Below, one piece after another: positions 42,001 through 57,480 of a stretch of 64,000 nt of DNA. The first letter of the stretch is position 1. Each line of letters opens with the position of its first letter. The notes under the pieces are model-generated. The model saw only the letters and a list, made by a program, of their open reading frames with translations, had not been told where the DNA came from and did no database searches. Where the stretch lies: assembly GCA_003260075.1 (NCBI GenBank), contig QLIY01000003.1:186001-250000 (forward strand), read 5' to 3'. Source of the DNA: Phallusia mammillata (Eukaryota > Chordata > Ascidiacea > Phlebobranchia > Ascidiidae). Both the position numbers and the translations under genes were made by a program.

Positions 42001-45000
42001 TTCTCCTAAGGACTGTCCTTCATGGTCTGATTGGGAGCAATGGGGAACTTGCACAGCATCATGTGGTCCAGGATATCGCAGAAGAACCAGAGTTTGCTTC
42101 TCATCAGAGTTCGGTTTAACACGCTGTAACGGAGACAGCGAGGAATACGAAGATTGCAATGATCGCGTATGTTTCTGTTTAGAATTTTACATTCGTCTGG
42201 TTTTTGCTCGTGGTGGAAAAGCATCGTTTTAGTATAGTATTAAAAAAGCCTAACCGTATAAAGTGATTTGACAACCAGTGATAAATTTTGTAGCTTTATT
42301 CTGCTTTATTTGCTTGTGTCACGTGTTTTAAGGCCAACATGCGCCATTTTCAAATTGAAAATATCTCAAATAAGGATGCACAGTTTACCTAAAAAAAAAT
42401 AATTTAAAAGTTAAAAATTTGAGCATAACGTAGCGATTACCCTTTGTGACATACTTTAATTAAAGCGTCTTACTTCTTTTCAGTTTGTAAAGTTTGTACA
42501 AAACGTAAATTTCATTTTAGACTTGCCCGTCATGGGGAGCTTGGAGCAGTTGGACTGGATGCAGTCTTACATGTGGAAGAGGAGAAACTTCGAGAAGCAG
42601 AATATGTTTGGGTGGTGAAGCTGGTGAAGGAGGTTGTGAAGGACAAGCATCGGTGATCGTTTCTTGCATCAGAGGAGTAAGTACCAATAATATGTATTTG
42701 TAAACAGTTTAATTTCGTCTTTTCAAATAAATGCAATCGGAAACAACTCCTGGTTTGAAATCATAAACAGCCTTAACCACCCCGTATAAAAATAAAACTA
42801 ATAGAACTAAAATGCTCAACAAACTTTTCACATGCTTTAAAAGTTCAAGCAACGGTGCTGTATGTAACCTCGTATCTTTATTGTACATGAATAGCTAAAA
42901 TTTGACATGAAAACCAAACAAATAAAACCTTTGCATTAAAATAACAATTTAGCATATTGGCTTTAATTTTGAATTTTTTCTTCCAGCAATGTCCGTTCTG
43001 GAGTGACTGGGCTCCATGGAGTGATTGTAGCGCCTCATGTGGTGGAGGTAACCAGAGACAATCCCGACGTTGTATGAATGGAAGAGCTGGTGATTCGGGA
43101 TGCGAAGGTGAAGATATTGATCTGAGGGTCTGCAACCTTAACGTAAGTGACAAGAGTTTTTAAATCTTTTAAAAGTGTTACATTCCTTTACTGTTTATCT
43201 TTTAGGCTATAACTTATGCAAACATTGGTAAAAGATTGATGCACGTTGAGAAAAGATGTTTGTGAAACGTTTCTTGTTGCTAAAGTATATTGATTATGCT
43301 CTATTTTAATCAGTACATGTATTGTATAAATCATATAGTAACCTCTCTTAGTGGCCTGAAACAACTTAAACAAGCATGTTTACGAGAGTCAGGCACAAAT
43401 AAATTGCTAAAGTTTTAATTCTTGTAGTTTAGTCGAACCAAAGTTTCAGACAAAACCCTTTGAAACTGTTTTCGACTTTTATAGACTTGTCCAACATGGA
43501 CCGCGTGGGGCAACTGGACGACATGCAGTTTAACTTGTGGTGGCGGAGTTCGATCCCGACGCAGACTGTGCGCGTTTGGTGAAATCGGCCAGTCCGGATG
43601 TCATGGCAAAGAATTGGAAAACTCGTACTGCAACGGACACGTAAGGACCTAGACGAAAACAATATACGAGCAAGAGGATTAGAATGTACGTTTTTTTAGG
43701 TTTGTCCAAACTGGTCGCCATGGAGTCCGTTTAGTGAATGTGACGTCAGCTGCGGTGGTGGCATTCAAAGCAAGGTCAGACAATGTTTGAATGGGGTACA
43801 AGGTCAACGTGGATGTATTGGACCTCTACAAACATTCGAAAGTTGTCGGGAAGTGGTAAGTTTGCAGTTAAAACTTCCTACTGATTTTTTTAGGAATAAA
43901 TATTTTGCTTACCCAACCATAAGTGCATGTATAAAAGTGTTTATATTTCCGTTGCAAATGATTCATTATGATTTTTTTTTTGATTTTTTTTTAAGAGTGC
44001 GATACATAAAATATTTCTAAATATCTTTCCTGCTACTGACACAAACATAGTGCTTGAAAACTAGTTTTTGGGTTTAACTTACCTAATACATTGGTTTTTA
44101 TTCCACCATTGGTTTTGAATTTTTAGGTTATGCTGTAGAGAGTAAGTTTAATGACTACAAACTACCTTATAGCACCTTCTTGTTTTAGCCGTGTCCTACT
44201 TGGAACGAGTGGGAATCGTGGTCAACTTGCAGCAGACGTTGTGGTGGTGGACGCAGACAAAGAGTCAGGTTGTGTCAAAATGGTCTGCCCGGTGACGTAG
44301 GCTGTGACGAAAACTTCATCCAATCACAGAATTGCAACAGCGAGGTAATTTAAACCACGTATAGTTGTAGTTAACCTTTAACATCGCTGCTTTAATCTTG
44401 TTGGGACCGTTACATGACATTTTCCCATGGTGTTTGGTTGGTATGAACCCAGGTGCGAACTTACGTTGGCAGATTCATTTTTACGTCTATGCTAAGCGGA
44501 CTTAACAAGCGTCGAAAGGTGATCGTTTATTAAAAAAACTGATTACAGACCTGTCCATCCTGGACTGCATGGAGTTCATGGACATCGTGCAGTGAGACTT
44601 GTGGAATCGGTGTTCGTTCCCACTCACGTGACTGTCAGTTTGGCGTCATAGGCGAGATCGGCTGCATTGGTGAAGCAAGTGAAGAAGTCGACTGCGTTGA
44701 ATCGGTAACAACTAATCTTTCCTTTACTTTCTGCTAAAAGACTTACTAAATAACATCAATTTCATTTGTGTGATAGGATTGTGCATACTGGTCGAGTTGG
44801 AGCGAGTACGGATTCTGTAGTGAATCATGTGGAGGTGGAAGTCAGACGAGATACCGACGATGTGTGAACGGAAGATCTGGTGTTGATTGCGTTGGAAGTT
44901 CGGAGGAAAGCGCGGATTGTAATCAACAGGTCAGGACTTCGTCCCGTAATATTGTGTTTTTGTCCGTTTTTTTTTGTAGTTTATGCCACAATGCGAGTTA

Positions 45001-48000
45001 CGTTAATGATTTTTCTGGACTAACTTGTTTGATTTTAGTCAGCGGTAACTTTGTTACAGTGGTTCTGCCAAGAAATTGTGACGTCACACATAATTTGTAC
45101 AATACTAATGACGGAATTTCGGATGAAAGTAACATTATTCTAACTCACAAATCCTTTACATACAAAGTGGAGATTGTCTCCTCGGCGTGCAATTTTGTAT
45201 CTTGTGTTTTAACTGTATTGTATTGTTTCACCATACAGTTGTGTGTGTCCTGGTCTGCATGGGAACAATGGTCGGAATGTTCGGAGACGTGTGGTGTAGG
45301 ATCAGTTATACGAATTCGTGAATGTATAAACGGTTTGGAAGGAGATGCAGGTTGCTATGGAAAATCCACTGCAACTCGCGACTGTTATATCCGGGTGAGT
45401 GAAATTTGTATTCTATGTATCGCCATGATACTAAAGCAAAATAATTTCTATGCGTTTATTTCGAGTAATAAATCTGCTCTTTTGAAATGTTTGAGGTATT
45501 CACTAAACAAAAAGCGCACCATTTCCACTGCCAACTTGGTCTAGCGGGACGATTTGACTTTATTGGGTTTTTACTTGTATCACCAGTACATCCTTGTCTC
45601 AACTAGTCCGTTCTATAGTATGTACTTTAGAACAAAAATTACCTATGCTTTTTGTATGTTACGTCATGAATGTCACAGACGTTTGAAAGCAAGGGCTAGG
45701 TGTAAGCTGAAACAAAATCGAAAGTTAGGGTTTTGTATTTAAAAATTTGGTGTATATTGTAAACGTTTTGTATTTTTTTGCAGGCCTGTCCATATTATGG
45801 GGAGTGGAGCTTTTTCACGAGCTGCACAAATTCGTGTGGAGGTGGAAACAAAACCAGGAGTCGGGTTTGCTTCAACTCTGAGGGACCGAATGATTGTGGT
45901 GGAGACCTCACCGAAACTATTTCCTGTAATACTGGGGTAAGTCGAACCTAATACGTTTGTCATAAGGAGCAGTCAATAAAAAATGTGGAAAACACCAGGT
46001 AAAAATTCTATTCAGCCAAGAAATAAGGCATCACTGTACTGTGCTTTCACCCAAAATTGCCTTTCAAAACACAGTGGTATTTGAATCCGTGATTTGTCTA
46101 CTGATAAAGATGTATTGCATAAGATATTTTGTATGCAGGTTTGCCCGTCATGGAGTGCATGGTCCGAGTACTCGGTCTGTTCAGAATCATGCGGTGGCGG
46201 ATTGCAATCCAGAACAAGACGTTGTTTGAATGGAATTTACGGTGTGCTGGGATGCAGAGGAGTCAGAAAGGAATATGCAGCTTGTGGCGTTCAGGTACGT
46301 GATACTGTCCATAGTTTTGTATTTATTAATGGTAGTTTTCTTTTTTCGTGCATGGTGTGAAAGTATACCGCTGAAAAAGTCTGTAATGGTATTTTTTGTA
46401 TTTGCAGGAGTGTCCGTCGTGGAGCTCGTGGGACAGCTGGTCTTCATGCAGTGTAACTTGTGGCATCGGAACCCGCTCACATTCGCGAGTTTGTGTCAGT
46501 TCAGATGGAAGTGTTGGATGTGTGGGACCAAGTGAAGAAAAAGATCAATGTATTGTAGAGGTAAGTAAAAAATGTACCCAAAGGCAAATGGTCGCATTTT
46601 TTTCTTTTTTAGAGTAGACTTTCATTTTTTTGGATTTTTTTTACAGATTCCTGTACCTTTTCCCCGGTCGTTAAAATTGCAAAGAAATACATAATTTGTT
46701 ATATATAGGTTTTGATTGTAAATAAAAATGAGTATCCTTTCCTTGTCAGACATGTCCATACTGGAGCACATGGGACAACTGGTCACAGTGTAATGCCAGA
46801 TGTGATGGTGGAATTCAGTCGCGAGTTCGTTTCTGCGTCCATTCCGGATCCGAAGATTTCTTGTGTGAGGGAGAAAACGCTGAAACACGGGACTGCGGAA
46901 CAGATGTAAGTTCGCAATCTCAACTTTTTAAGTGCTTATTATAAATATATATTGCGTTGCTAAAATAAAAAGCCGTTGCAGTTTACACAAGTAAGTTTCA
47001 ATTAATGGAAACTTAAGCTCAACGTTTTTAAATATTTTGTACTTAATTTTGACCAAGTGACTTTCGTGCCACGATCCTAAATTGTAAAGAAATAACTTTT
47101 GACAATAAAAAACCGAAACGAACCCGGTTTGAATTTTTGCAATTTGGAAAAAAAATACCTTTTTGCGATCCATTTAAACAATCATTTTTTGACCTATATT
47201 TATCATTTATTGTGGTGTGAAGAGAAATAACATTGGTATTGTTTTGTGCAGTTGTGTGCAATCTGGACTCCATACGGCAACTACTCTGCTTGCAGCCGAT
47301 CTTGTGGTGGTGGAATTCGCACCAGATCTCGTACATGTAGAAATGGAAGTCCTGGAACGTTAGGATGCCCTGGAACAGCTGACGATGAAAGCTACTGCAA
47401 CCCTCAAGTAAGTCATTTTTAGAACGAATGTATACAAACTGTTGAGTAAAATCCCACATAATTAGAGAATAGTGTCATAATAATTCTATTCATGTATTTT
47501 ATATTACTCGGTTACTTAAAATTTATGTCTGCAAACTCAACTTAGGCGTTTTTCGTAGTTTGGTTTACAGGCAACGAATTATTTTTTCAGCCTTGCCCTT
47601 ACTTTTCACCATGGAGCGCATGGAGGGATTGTACGAACACATGCGGCGGAGGAACCAGAACACGTACTCGAATTTGCGTGAACGGGTTCGTCGGACAAGT
47701 TGGTTGTTTGGGATTCCTATCTGAAAGGGATAATTGCAACCAACAGGTAAATGTTTAGTAGCTTATATTTTTCAAGTTAGACTTTCAATTCACTTATTGC
47801 TGTGAATAGGAATGTCCGACCTGGTCGAACTGGCAGCAGTGGGAGTCTTGCTCTCGAACTTGCGGAGGTGGAAGACAATTCCGACGAAGATCATGCAACA
47901 ATGGATTGTATGGACAAATCGGTTGCCATGACGGACCGCTCAGTGAAGGAAGGCGATGCAACGAAGCTGTAAGTTAAAATAACTTTAGTAACACTTTTCT

Positions 48001-51000
48001 TAGCCACAGTTACACAGATATTACACATTTTTGTTTGCGTCTTCTTTAACCGCCGTAACATATTAGTGTTTTAACACAAAAAATGTTGAATAACGTACGG
48101 CCCTTGACCAAAATACATTAGCAACAACACAGACTTTGCATGTTCTTGGTTTAAACTTTAAATCCTCGTTAAGTGTGTTCAGTTTGAACAAGTGGTCCTG
48201 TTACCTATCGTTTGCCGTCACTAAGTAAAATAAATAGCTATTGCATTTTACACAGCCTTGCGAGATGTGGTCATCATGGGGAAATTGGGCAGAGTGCAGT
48301 GAAGAGTGTGGCAGAGGTGAAAGGTCACGTTTAAGGTCATGCGTAAATGGTGAAATCGGATTTGGTGCGTGCATCGGGAGAAGCGTTATCACTGAAATGT
48401 GCCAACAAGGGGTGAGTTTGCTAAATGAAAAATTACTATGGCTGAAGCGTGGAATTTATAATCGTTTGTCGACATAAATAACTTGATTGAATTTAACAAC
48501 AAATTTCACGATTAACTTTAATTGTAGAATCTTGGTTTAAACTTTGCAGCGACGAATGCTTCTTAAGTTATCCTAACTATTTCTGGGTAATATTTGGACT
48601 AAACTATTTTTACCTGTTTTTTTTCTTTTCTTTTTAACATCCAACCACGAAACAAAGGCATTTGCTGTAGTTAGTAACGTCCTTTGTTTGCTTTTAGGAT
48701 TGTGCATTCTGGGATGACTGGACTTCATGGAGCAATTGTCCAGTGTCATGTGGACGCGGATCTAGAATGCGAACAAGAAGTTGTCATAATGGTGTGGTTG
48801 GAGATTTTGGTTGCAGCGGAAATAATCTAATCGTGGAAACCTGTGCCGATGTGGTAAGGAAAAAAAATATTGCTAATTTTCTATTTTTTAGCTTCCGTTT
48901 CTATTTGGAAAAGTGTAGTGTGTTTTCCCTTTTGACTATCGAAAAGGTTGATTATTTTTTTTGTCGTAAAGCCTTTTTTGGCACTAGAAATTTACTATGA
49001 TCATTTCTATGTGTGTGTTTTTTGCAGCCATGTCCTAGGTGGAGTGAATACGGCAACTGGACCGCTTGTAGTTTGTCTTGTGGTATTGGAACTAGGTCCC
49101 ATTCAAGAATCTGTATCGATGGTATACCGGGTCAACTTGGCTGCATCGGTGCTTTATCTGAGCAGGAAGTTTGCTTTAACCGCGTAAGTTTTTTTTTGTT
49201 ACATGGGACGTGTTTGGTTATTTTCGTCGATAATTGTTTTTCAATACAAATTAATACAATTTAGGACATGTTTTTAAAAGGTACGATGCACAAATTATAA
49301 ATCGGTTGTAATTTTGCTAATACTTGTATGACAAAACATAATGTGAAAAAAGAGAATCACCAAAATTTTTCGTACTTTAGCATTGTCCGACCATATCGAA
49401 CTGGGGAAGATGGACGGAGTGCTCAAGAACTTGCGGATCCGGAATTTCTTCGAGAATACGGCATTGCCTCAATGGAGTGTTTGGTGAACGTGGGTGTAGC
49501 GTTCCTGCACAAGAATTCAGAGAATGTAGCACCAACGTAAGTTTGTCTTTGAACATGTTAACACAACTTGAGTCCATATTTTGTAAAAACACTACTCAAT
49601 CGTTTTGGGTGATTTGTAAATACGCTATGCTTTTCAAAGTTTAATTAGACCGAGTTATCAAATTAAAATAAAGTATTGTAGAAATCACATTGAAAACTGT
49701 GAGACTCTAATGCCATATTTAGTCTTTCATAACGTAACTTGCTTTAAACTTAAAATGGAAACTGAGCTTGTTAACTTTTTAGTCTTGCCCCATCTGGGAA
49801 CTTTGGGGCTCGTGGTCGTCATGCAGCGTCGATTGTGGCGGAGGTGAAAGGTCACGAACTCGTCTTTGTGGCGGAGGTTTACCAGGGGATGACGGTTGCG
49901 ACGGATCAGATCGTCAGACAAATATATGCAATCTTGATGTGAGTTTTCTTCTCTAAGATATCGTATACCAATCTCCCCTTAATCGAATTATTGTTACGTA
50001 TTTATAATGTGCTCGTAAAACCGGTTGTGTTGATTTCTTAATTATGCTATTTTTAGCCGTGTCCGTTATGGTCATCCTGGGGATCTTGGAGCGAATGCGA
50101 TACTACATGTGGTAGAGGTGTACAGTCACACACTAGAACTTGTACAATCGAAGGAGCTTGTAATGGAGATTCCGTAGCTCTGCAGTCTTGTATCCGTGGA
50201 GTAAGTTTATCTGTTCATTGCCGATATTTTAATTGACAATATGTAGTTGCTTCTGAATGAAAATCCGAACAAAAATATTTTGTCTTTACAGAGTTGTGAA
50301 TACTGGACTGAATGGAGCGAATGGAGCAGGTGCAGCCGACAATGTAACGGTGGTTTCCGTACACACATACGTACTTGTGTTAACGGTCTTCAAGGAGATA
50401 ATGGATGTCAAGGTAGCAGCAGTGAACAAGAGGAGTGCAACTTTGTGGTAAGTAAAAATAGGAATACATAAACCGTTCATATCATATTGAAACAACTGTT
50501 TAGCTACTTAAACATCTTTTATCTTTGCAGGACTGTCCGTTCTGGCAGAACTGGTCTAGTTGGACAAGTTGTACGGCTTCGTGTGGTGGAGGAACTCGCT
50601 CTCACAACAGAACGTGTGCTCTCGGCCAACCAGGGGATTTCGGATGTATCGGTCCAGTTTACGAAGAGCAATTCTGCGGTGGCGCGGTAAGTCATATACT
50701 ATCAAACAGTATTTCATTTGTAAACACAAATCACTTTGACAGGCATGGTAGCCGTGCTAAGTAAATATCTCTACAGGTCTAAAGAAAACCTTAAGTTTGC
50801 ACCGGGTCTGAATATGCTTTCAGAATAATTTTGCCACATGATAATTTTTAGATGGCGACAATAATAAATTTATTCCAAATGTTTAGACATGTCCTAGCTG
50901 GTCATCTTGGAGTCGATGGAGTTTCTGCAGCAAGTCTTGCGAGTCTGGTGATAGAGTGAGAACGCGAAAATGCGTCGCAGGAAACATCGGTGACATCGGG

Positions 51001-54000
51001 TGCGAGGAAGGCGATTTGTTCATAGAACCTTGCAACCTTCAGGTAAAGAAAATACACTGTACTTTGTAAAATTAAAGGCGACTATAAAAAGTAATTAAAT
51101 AATACCCCGAAAGAATATAAAGTTGTAAAGGTTAATCTTAGATACACTTCTTTTACTAAAGCAATTAAACTAAATAACAAAAACCCCTCGTTTTCATTCT
51201 TAGTTTTAGTAACCTTAACTGAACGTAATATTTTCCCACCAGCCGTGTCCAGCCTACCGTGACTGGAGCGAGTGGAGTTCTTGCTCGAAGACTTGTGGAC
51301 GTGGATTACGTAGTCGATCGCGGTCGTGCTTTGCTGGTGACCTTCCTTCATTCTTCTGCTCTGGACTTAGTCGGGAAGAAGAGTTCTGCAACCAACAGGT
51401 CGGTAGACTGTCAAAAATAAAAGATTTTGAAGCAGAAAAGTCTTTGGAGCGACATAACGTTTTGACAATCCTTATGTTATTCTCATATGAAATGTAAAAC
51501 CCAAGGAAGTTAACCAGTAAAAACAGCACAAGTTTTTCTGTAGCAATGTCCATTCTGGGATTTGTGGAGCCACTGGACTCCATGCGATATTACCTGCGGT
51601 CGTGGAACTTCCATCAGAACACGTCAGTGCGTAAACGGTGAAGTCAGCGAAATCGGATGTGTGGGTGACGTCACGGAGCAGCGAACTTGTATTCACGGAG
51701 TAAGTTTTATGTTTTGGTTTGACAAAAAACATACAAAACGTAAAAACGCATTGAGTTCTCGTAACCTGGCGTTGAATGTTTTGCTGTGTGAGTGTTAATG
51801 AATATGTGAAAAAATGGCTAAACTAAAAAGTAAAAGTAAAAAATAGAGTATTTCTATTAAGGCGTGTGTAGCTAAATTCGTATGTAAAAACGGCACAAAC
51901 ATACGATAAAGCAGAGATGTGATTTCAGAACTGTCCATTCTGGACTGCATGGGACGATTGGGGACCGTGTGATAGGACTTGTGCCATTGGAAACCGTGTA
52001 AGATACAGGAAATGTATGAACGGCGGAGAAGGAGCAGTAACTGGATGTCAGGGTGGTGCAATGGAGAGAGGAGAATGCAACAATATTGTAAGTAAAGTAT
52101 TTGAATTTATTTTCAAACTACAAAGGTATACTAAACTCGATTTTACACATCTAAATCCTAAATAAACAATGTTGTTATTAGTTGCGGAGTTCTTACGTGT
52201 TTCAGTTTCTTTGATTCGATAAGCAAACAAAATAAACATTACTTTTATGTAGCCTTGTCCGTTCTGGACTGATTACGGACCTCCTGGCTCTTGCTCTCAT
52301 TCCTGTGGTGGTGGAACAGCAAGCCGCTCAAGAATTTGTGTAAATGGTGTTCCTGGTGAAGTTGGATGTTTGGGAAGTGAAGTGTTAGTGTCTCACTGCA
52401 ACGTTCACGTAAGTTCTTGTTTGTCACCAGGGTTTAAATATTATTGCGATAAAGTTAACATAAACTAATCAGATTTATAATCCGTGTTCAGTCGCACTTC
52501 TCATTTAATTTGGATGGGATTCTAATCCAATCGTTGAAAGCGCAAACAGCTGCAGAATGTTTCAAACAATACACGGAAATTAATCGTTTGTAATGTTTTT
52601 GGGATTAGAAGGTGCTTTAAAAGTCAGCATCAGTTTAAAAGTCAACGAGACTTATTATAGTACTCCTAACAAACATGTTTCTATTTATTGCTCAGTTCGC
52701 CGTTTTTTCAAATTGATAAAATATGAATTGTGCAAAAATGCCAACTTCAAATGTCTATATTTTCTGCCTGTTTTGATTTTTTTGTTTTTTGTAAAGACAA
52801 TTGTGTTGAAGTGTTCGGATATTTAACTGACCGCTAATCCGTTTCTTCGCTGTTCAGACTTGTCCTTCGTGGTCTCGATGGGGAAGTTGGGGAAGCTGCG
52901 ATGTGGTTTGTGGAGGTGGAAACATGAGAAGGTTCCGCGTATGTCTTTATGCACGGGACGGTGATGTTTGCTCTGGAAACAATGAAGAAATCGCTAGTTG
53001 TGGCGACGCGGTACGACATAATTTCGTGACATTGAACAATTTTTACAAACAGTACTTTTCAATTGCTTAACTCGTGTCCTGTAAATATTTGCAAATTAAA
53101 AACTTTAATACGGTTTTGTGATAAGACTGGTGATAACGCACTCAATCAATGGTGATGGTTAAACGTCACATCGAGGGACCTAGCTTCTACCAATTGAATC
53201 CAATCCTTTACTTTGTGTAAATTTTTTAAACAATAAAATTGGCATTATGCATAACTAATGCGTCAAGGTGTTGTAACAAAAATTGTGTTGGATTTAGACT
53301 TGCGCATCTTGGTCGTCTTGGGGATCATGGAGTTCGTGTAGCAAGAGTTGTTCTGGTGGAACTCGAAGTCAACAGAGAGTCTGTGTTGGTGACGTCGGAT
53401 CGTGTGACGGATCATACGAAAACACCGAAACTTGTAACACCGGAGTAAGTTTAAGATGAATGCACTAAAATACCTCATGTAAAATACCTCATGTTGAAAG
53501 AAAGTCTCAAGAGGCAAACAGATTAAGTGTTTTTTCGGATATTGGAAGTTTTCAAAACATTAAAAAACGCACACATCGGGCCGTTGTGTTTAGCAGTAAA
53601 ATTAATAAACTTGTTAATTACCACGGCTGAAACTTTTCTCAAATATGTTTTGTTGAATATATAAAAAAATCAAAGTGTTTGAGCATATCTTGATCAAAGC
53701 TTCTAAGTATTTTATGTAATTATCGACTTGTGTTTTACAAGCTACAATCGCCATTGTTTTAGAACTGTCCATCTTGGACGGACTGGACGTTGTGGACTGA
53801 CTGTAGCAAGACCTGCGGAGTTGGCAAACAATCCCGACAACGTGGTTGTAACTTCGGTAACCCAGGACAACAAGGATGTATCGGCGATGTCAACGAAGAA
53901 CAAAATTGCTTGGCTAAGGTGCGTGCGTTTCACCATTTCAATTGGAACCATTTCATATAAAACAGGATTGTACTTTTGTTTGCTGCCCTTGCAGTTTAAA

Positions 54001-57000
54001 CTGTTATATGAATTATGTCAGCTGATCAAGATTACAGAGATTTCTTATGAATTTGATTAAAATAAACGAAATTTAAAAGAGACCCAACCGAAAATACATG
54101 TTACCCAACAAAATTGACGAAGGTCATAAAAATATTGGTCAATTTTCTTTTACTCTTGTTTCCCTTTGCACTGCATGCGGCTGCAATGTTTTTGAAACCG
54201 CCTTTTCTCAAGAAATGTTTACAATTTTACGGTGACTTTCTAATCACAACCGATAATTACTTCGCGCGATCAAAACATTGATCAATAGCGCCCGCTCAAT
54301 AAAGCCTGGGTTCTATGACCCACGGCAATTTGCGAGCCAGTGTTGTGAAGGGATTTAGAAGGTTTAAAACTTCGCTTGTAAAAAAAACGGAAATATTTTT
54401 ACTGTCCTTTGGAACTGTTTGTAATGTTAGTATGTGCGCACTAGTTTAATCAGACCGCATCAGCAAACAGGTACATTCATCTGTACTTGCAAAAGAGCGT
54501 TTATACCTGCAATATTTGCGATTTTATACTCAGGTGTGTGCTTACTGGGGAACCTGGGGTCCGTGGGCTCGTTGTACAGAGGCATGTGGCGTCGGAGTTC
54601 GAACTCACACACGAGAATGCATCAATGGTTCACCGGGAGATGTTGGATGTGAGGATAGCGATAGTGAAAGCACAAGTTGCGAGAATGCGGTGAGTGTCAA
54701 ATGCCCTGTATTTTTGTTCGTGTAAAAATGACGGTAAATTTTTAGTTTGTATCCAGCCGTTTTTGCAACTGATGAGTTTATTCGTTGGTTTTTAGGGGTG
54801 ACGCTTACTTAATATAAATTTTCAGTATGAATTCGACAAGTCGCTCGTTTTTTTATTTCGTAAATGCAATATTTGCGTTTTATAGATCGCCTTGCCATAT
54901 TATTAACCTAACCACTTTTAACCTAAATTTAAAGGCAGTCGCATTTTAACCGAGTATCACTGGAGAACACCATAATGTATTGTTGTTGGAGAGAGTAGTG
55001 AGCAAAAAAAGCCAGCTGATTGACTGTTATTTGTGTCTGTATAGCCTTGTAAAATCGAGTTTGAATGGTCACCATGGAGCAGTTGCACTAAGACTTGTGG
55101 CGTGGGAAAACGTTTCCGATCACGAGTGTGTGGAGGACCTCGCTCTGCTGAATGTGAAGATCTACCAGGACAAGAGGAAGTTTGCAACATCGTGGTATGC
55201 CCTGTTGAATAGAATTTTTCTTCTCTTCAAAATCAAATTAAAATTGAACATTCCAACCCCTGTAATTTTAAAACTTTCTTTCGTTAAAAAACGGTTTTTC
55301 TGTGCCTAAATTTACCTTTTAACATACTAACCTTGTTTCTGTTTTGCAGTAACGCATTTAATGCTTGGATCTTACACTTGTGTTCTTCTATTCCATTGGA
55401 AAGAAGTTCCAACTAACATTTTCTCTTCATTAACCTTTACAATACAACGTTTGTTGTAGCACTAACAAGCTTTGTTTTACAGGATTTAAACACTAACCTT
55501 GTATTTTGATATGTGACATAATTGTATTAGTGCAAAAATCTTAATCATATTGTTTACTATTTTAACCTGTTTTTTGTTTGTTTGTTAATTTTAACTGTAT
55601 TTACTAACCATATTAACCCTTTTCTCCTTCTCTTCTTTTTTACACTTTCTTGCAGGTTAATTAACCCAATTTCAGATTAAACTATTTTTTGGTAGTTACC
55701 AATCAGTAAAATAAAAACACCTTTTTATTTGTTTTTTGATGATATGTTTACTATGTTTAATCTTTGACTAATTTCATTACTCTTAACCACACTAACCAAA
55801 TCTTCTTTCCCAATAACCAAGATGTTTTTTCTTTGTTGTTTGAATATGTTTTGCTTTTGAATACTTGTTGTTTGTTATTTGCTTTTAACATTTTGTAACG
55901 ATAAGTTAATAACTAACTTATTATACTAACCACTAACCCTTTTTTCCTTTAACCAACTACTAACGTGTTTTTTTAATTAAGTAATTACCAATACTCCAAT
56001 TAACTAATAAAGTGTGTTTAACCTAAAGTAACTCTCGTATATAAATTTTCTTATTTTTGGATTAATTGTTAAATTTAAATGCAAAACGTAGCACTTGAAA
56101 AAACTTACTCAACAATCAATTTGCAACACAGAGTTGCCCGTCGTGGACGCAGTGGTCGTCATGGAGCAGATGCAGTCGAACTTGTGGTGGTGGAGAAAGT
56201 TCCAGAAACCGTGTTTGCACCAACGGGGAAATCGGAGACATCGGATGCGGCGGAGAGGCGGCAGAATATAGAAACTGCAGCCAAAGCGTAAGTTCTATCA
56301 ACGAAAAATAATGTTTGCATTAAAAAAAAATATTCTTGATGTCTACAAAATAATAGATGCACAGTAAATCTTTGGCCGAATTGGCGTAGTATAACTAAGA
56401 TCCAACCTTCCTTGCATACTGCTTGGAGATAACGCTATAATATACTTCCATGTTTTTTGCAAATATTTTGTGATTAAGTTTGCTTACTATTCTCCTTTGG
56501 TGTTGTGTCGATTTTGGCCCTTCTAATTACTGTTTTTGTTTTTTTGTTACAAACTTAACATTGCATCACAAATTGTATTTGTAGGTCTGCCCATCATGGA
56601 CTACCTGGTCTTCTTGGGGAGATTGTAGCGCCACATGTGGTGTCGGTTATTACTCGAGACAGCGATCTTGTCAGAACGGCATGATCGGCGACATTGGATG
56701 TAACGATGTTGCGAGTGAAAGGGATTCGTGCGGAAGTCTGGTAATTATTAAAAACAAATTGTTTGAGAACAACATACGGCTACTTGACTTGAAACTATAT
56801 GTATATTTAAAGTGTACATTTTATATCAATTACACGTGCATACTTTATCATACAACACAAGTCTTGTACATTGTTATACACACTGTATTTTTATTTAGTG
56901 GTTTACTGTAGATCAACTTTAAAGCTTTTACATCCTTGTTTACAAGCGCCTGCGTTACTGCCTTTGAATTTAACCCAACTATTTGATTAACAGTTGGATC

Positions 57001-57480
57001 GTTGTCCGACCTGGGCCGAATGGGGATCGTGGAGTCAGTGCACAAAGACATGTGCGGGTGGTGACAGAACTCATGTTCGTATTTGTTTGAATGGAAATGT
57101 TGGTGATATCGGATGTGATACTGGAGAGCAAGAAACAGAAGCTTGCAACTCGATGGTAAGTAAACATATTTTTAGACAACTTTGATGTTTTTTTTAAAGA
57201 ATATGTTTTTTCGGCTAATTCACGAGGCAACCGATTTTTGAAACCAATTTTGTGGGCTGTATGGAAACCCTTTATCGCTTTATGTAAATGAAAAGTTTTG
57301 TTGTCTACCTTTTTTCAATTGTCGTTAACTTTCAGGTTTGTCCTACTTGGACACCATGGTCAAGTTGGTCTGCATGTTCACTCACCTGTGGTTCCGGCTC
57401 GCGCTACAGAACTCGCGGATGCCAGGGTGGCAAGTTTGGTGACGTCGGTTGTGACGGCGATATCCGAATTGACGAAAACT

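Noticed and set aside
53450..53500. Direct repeat AAAATACCTCATGT (two copies)
   Set aside because: Real but tiny, with no visible consequence.
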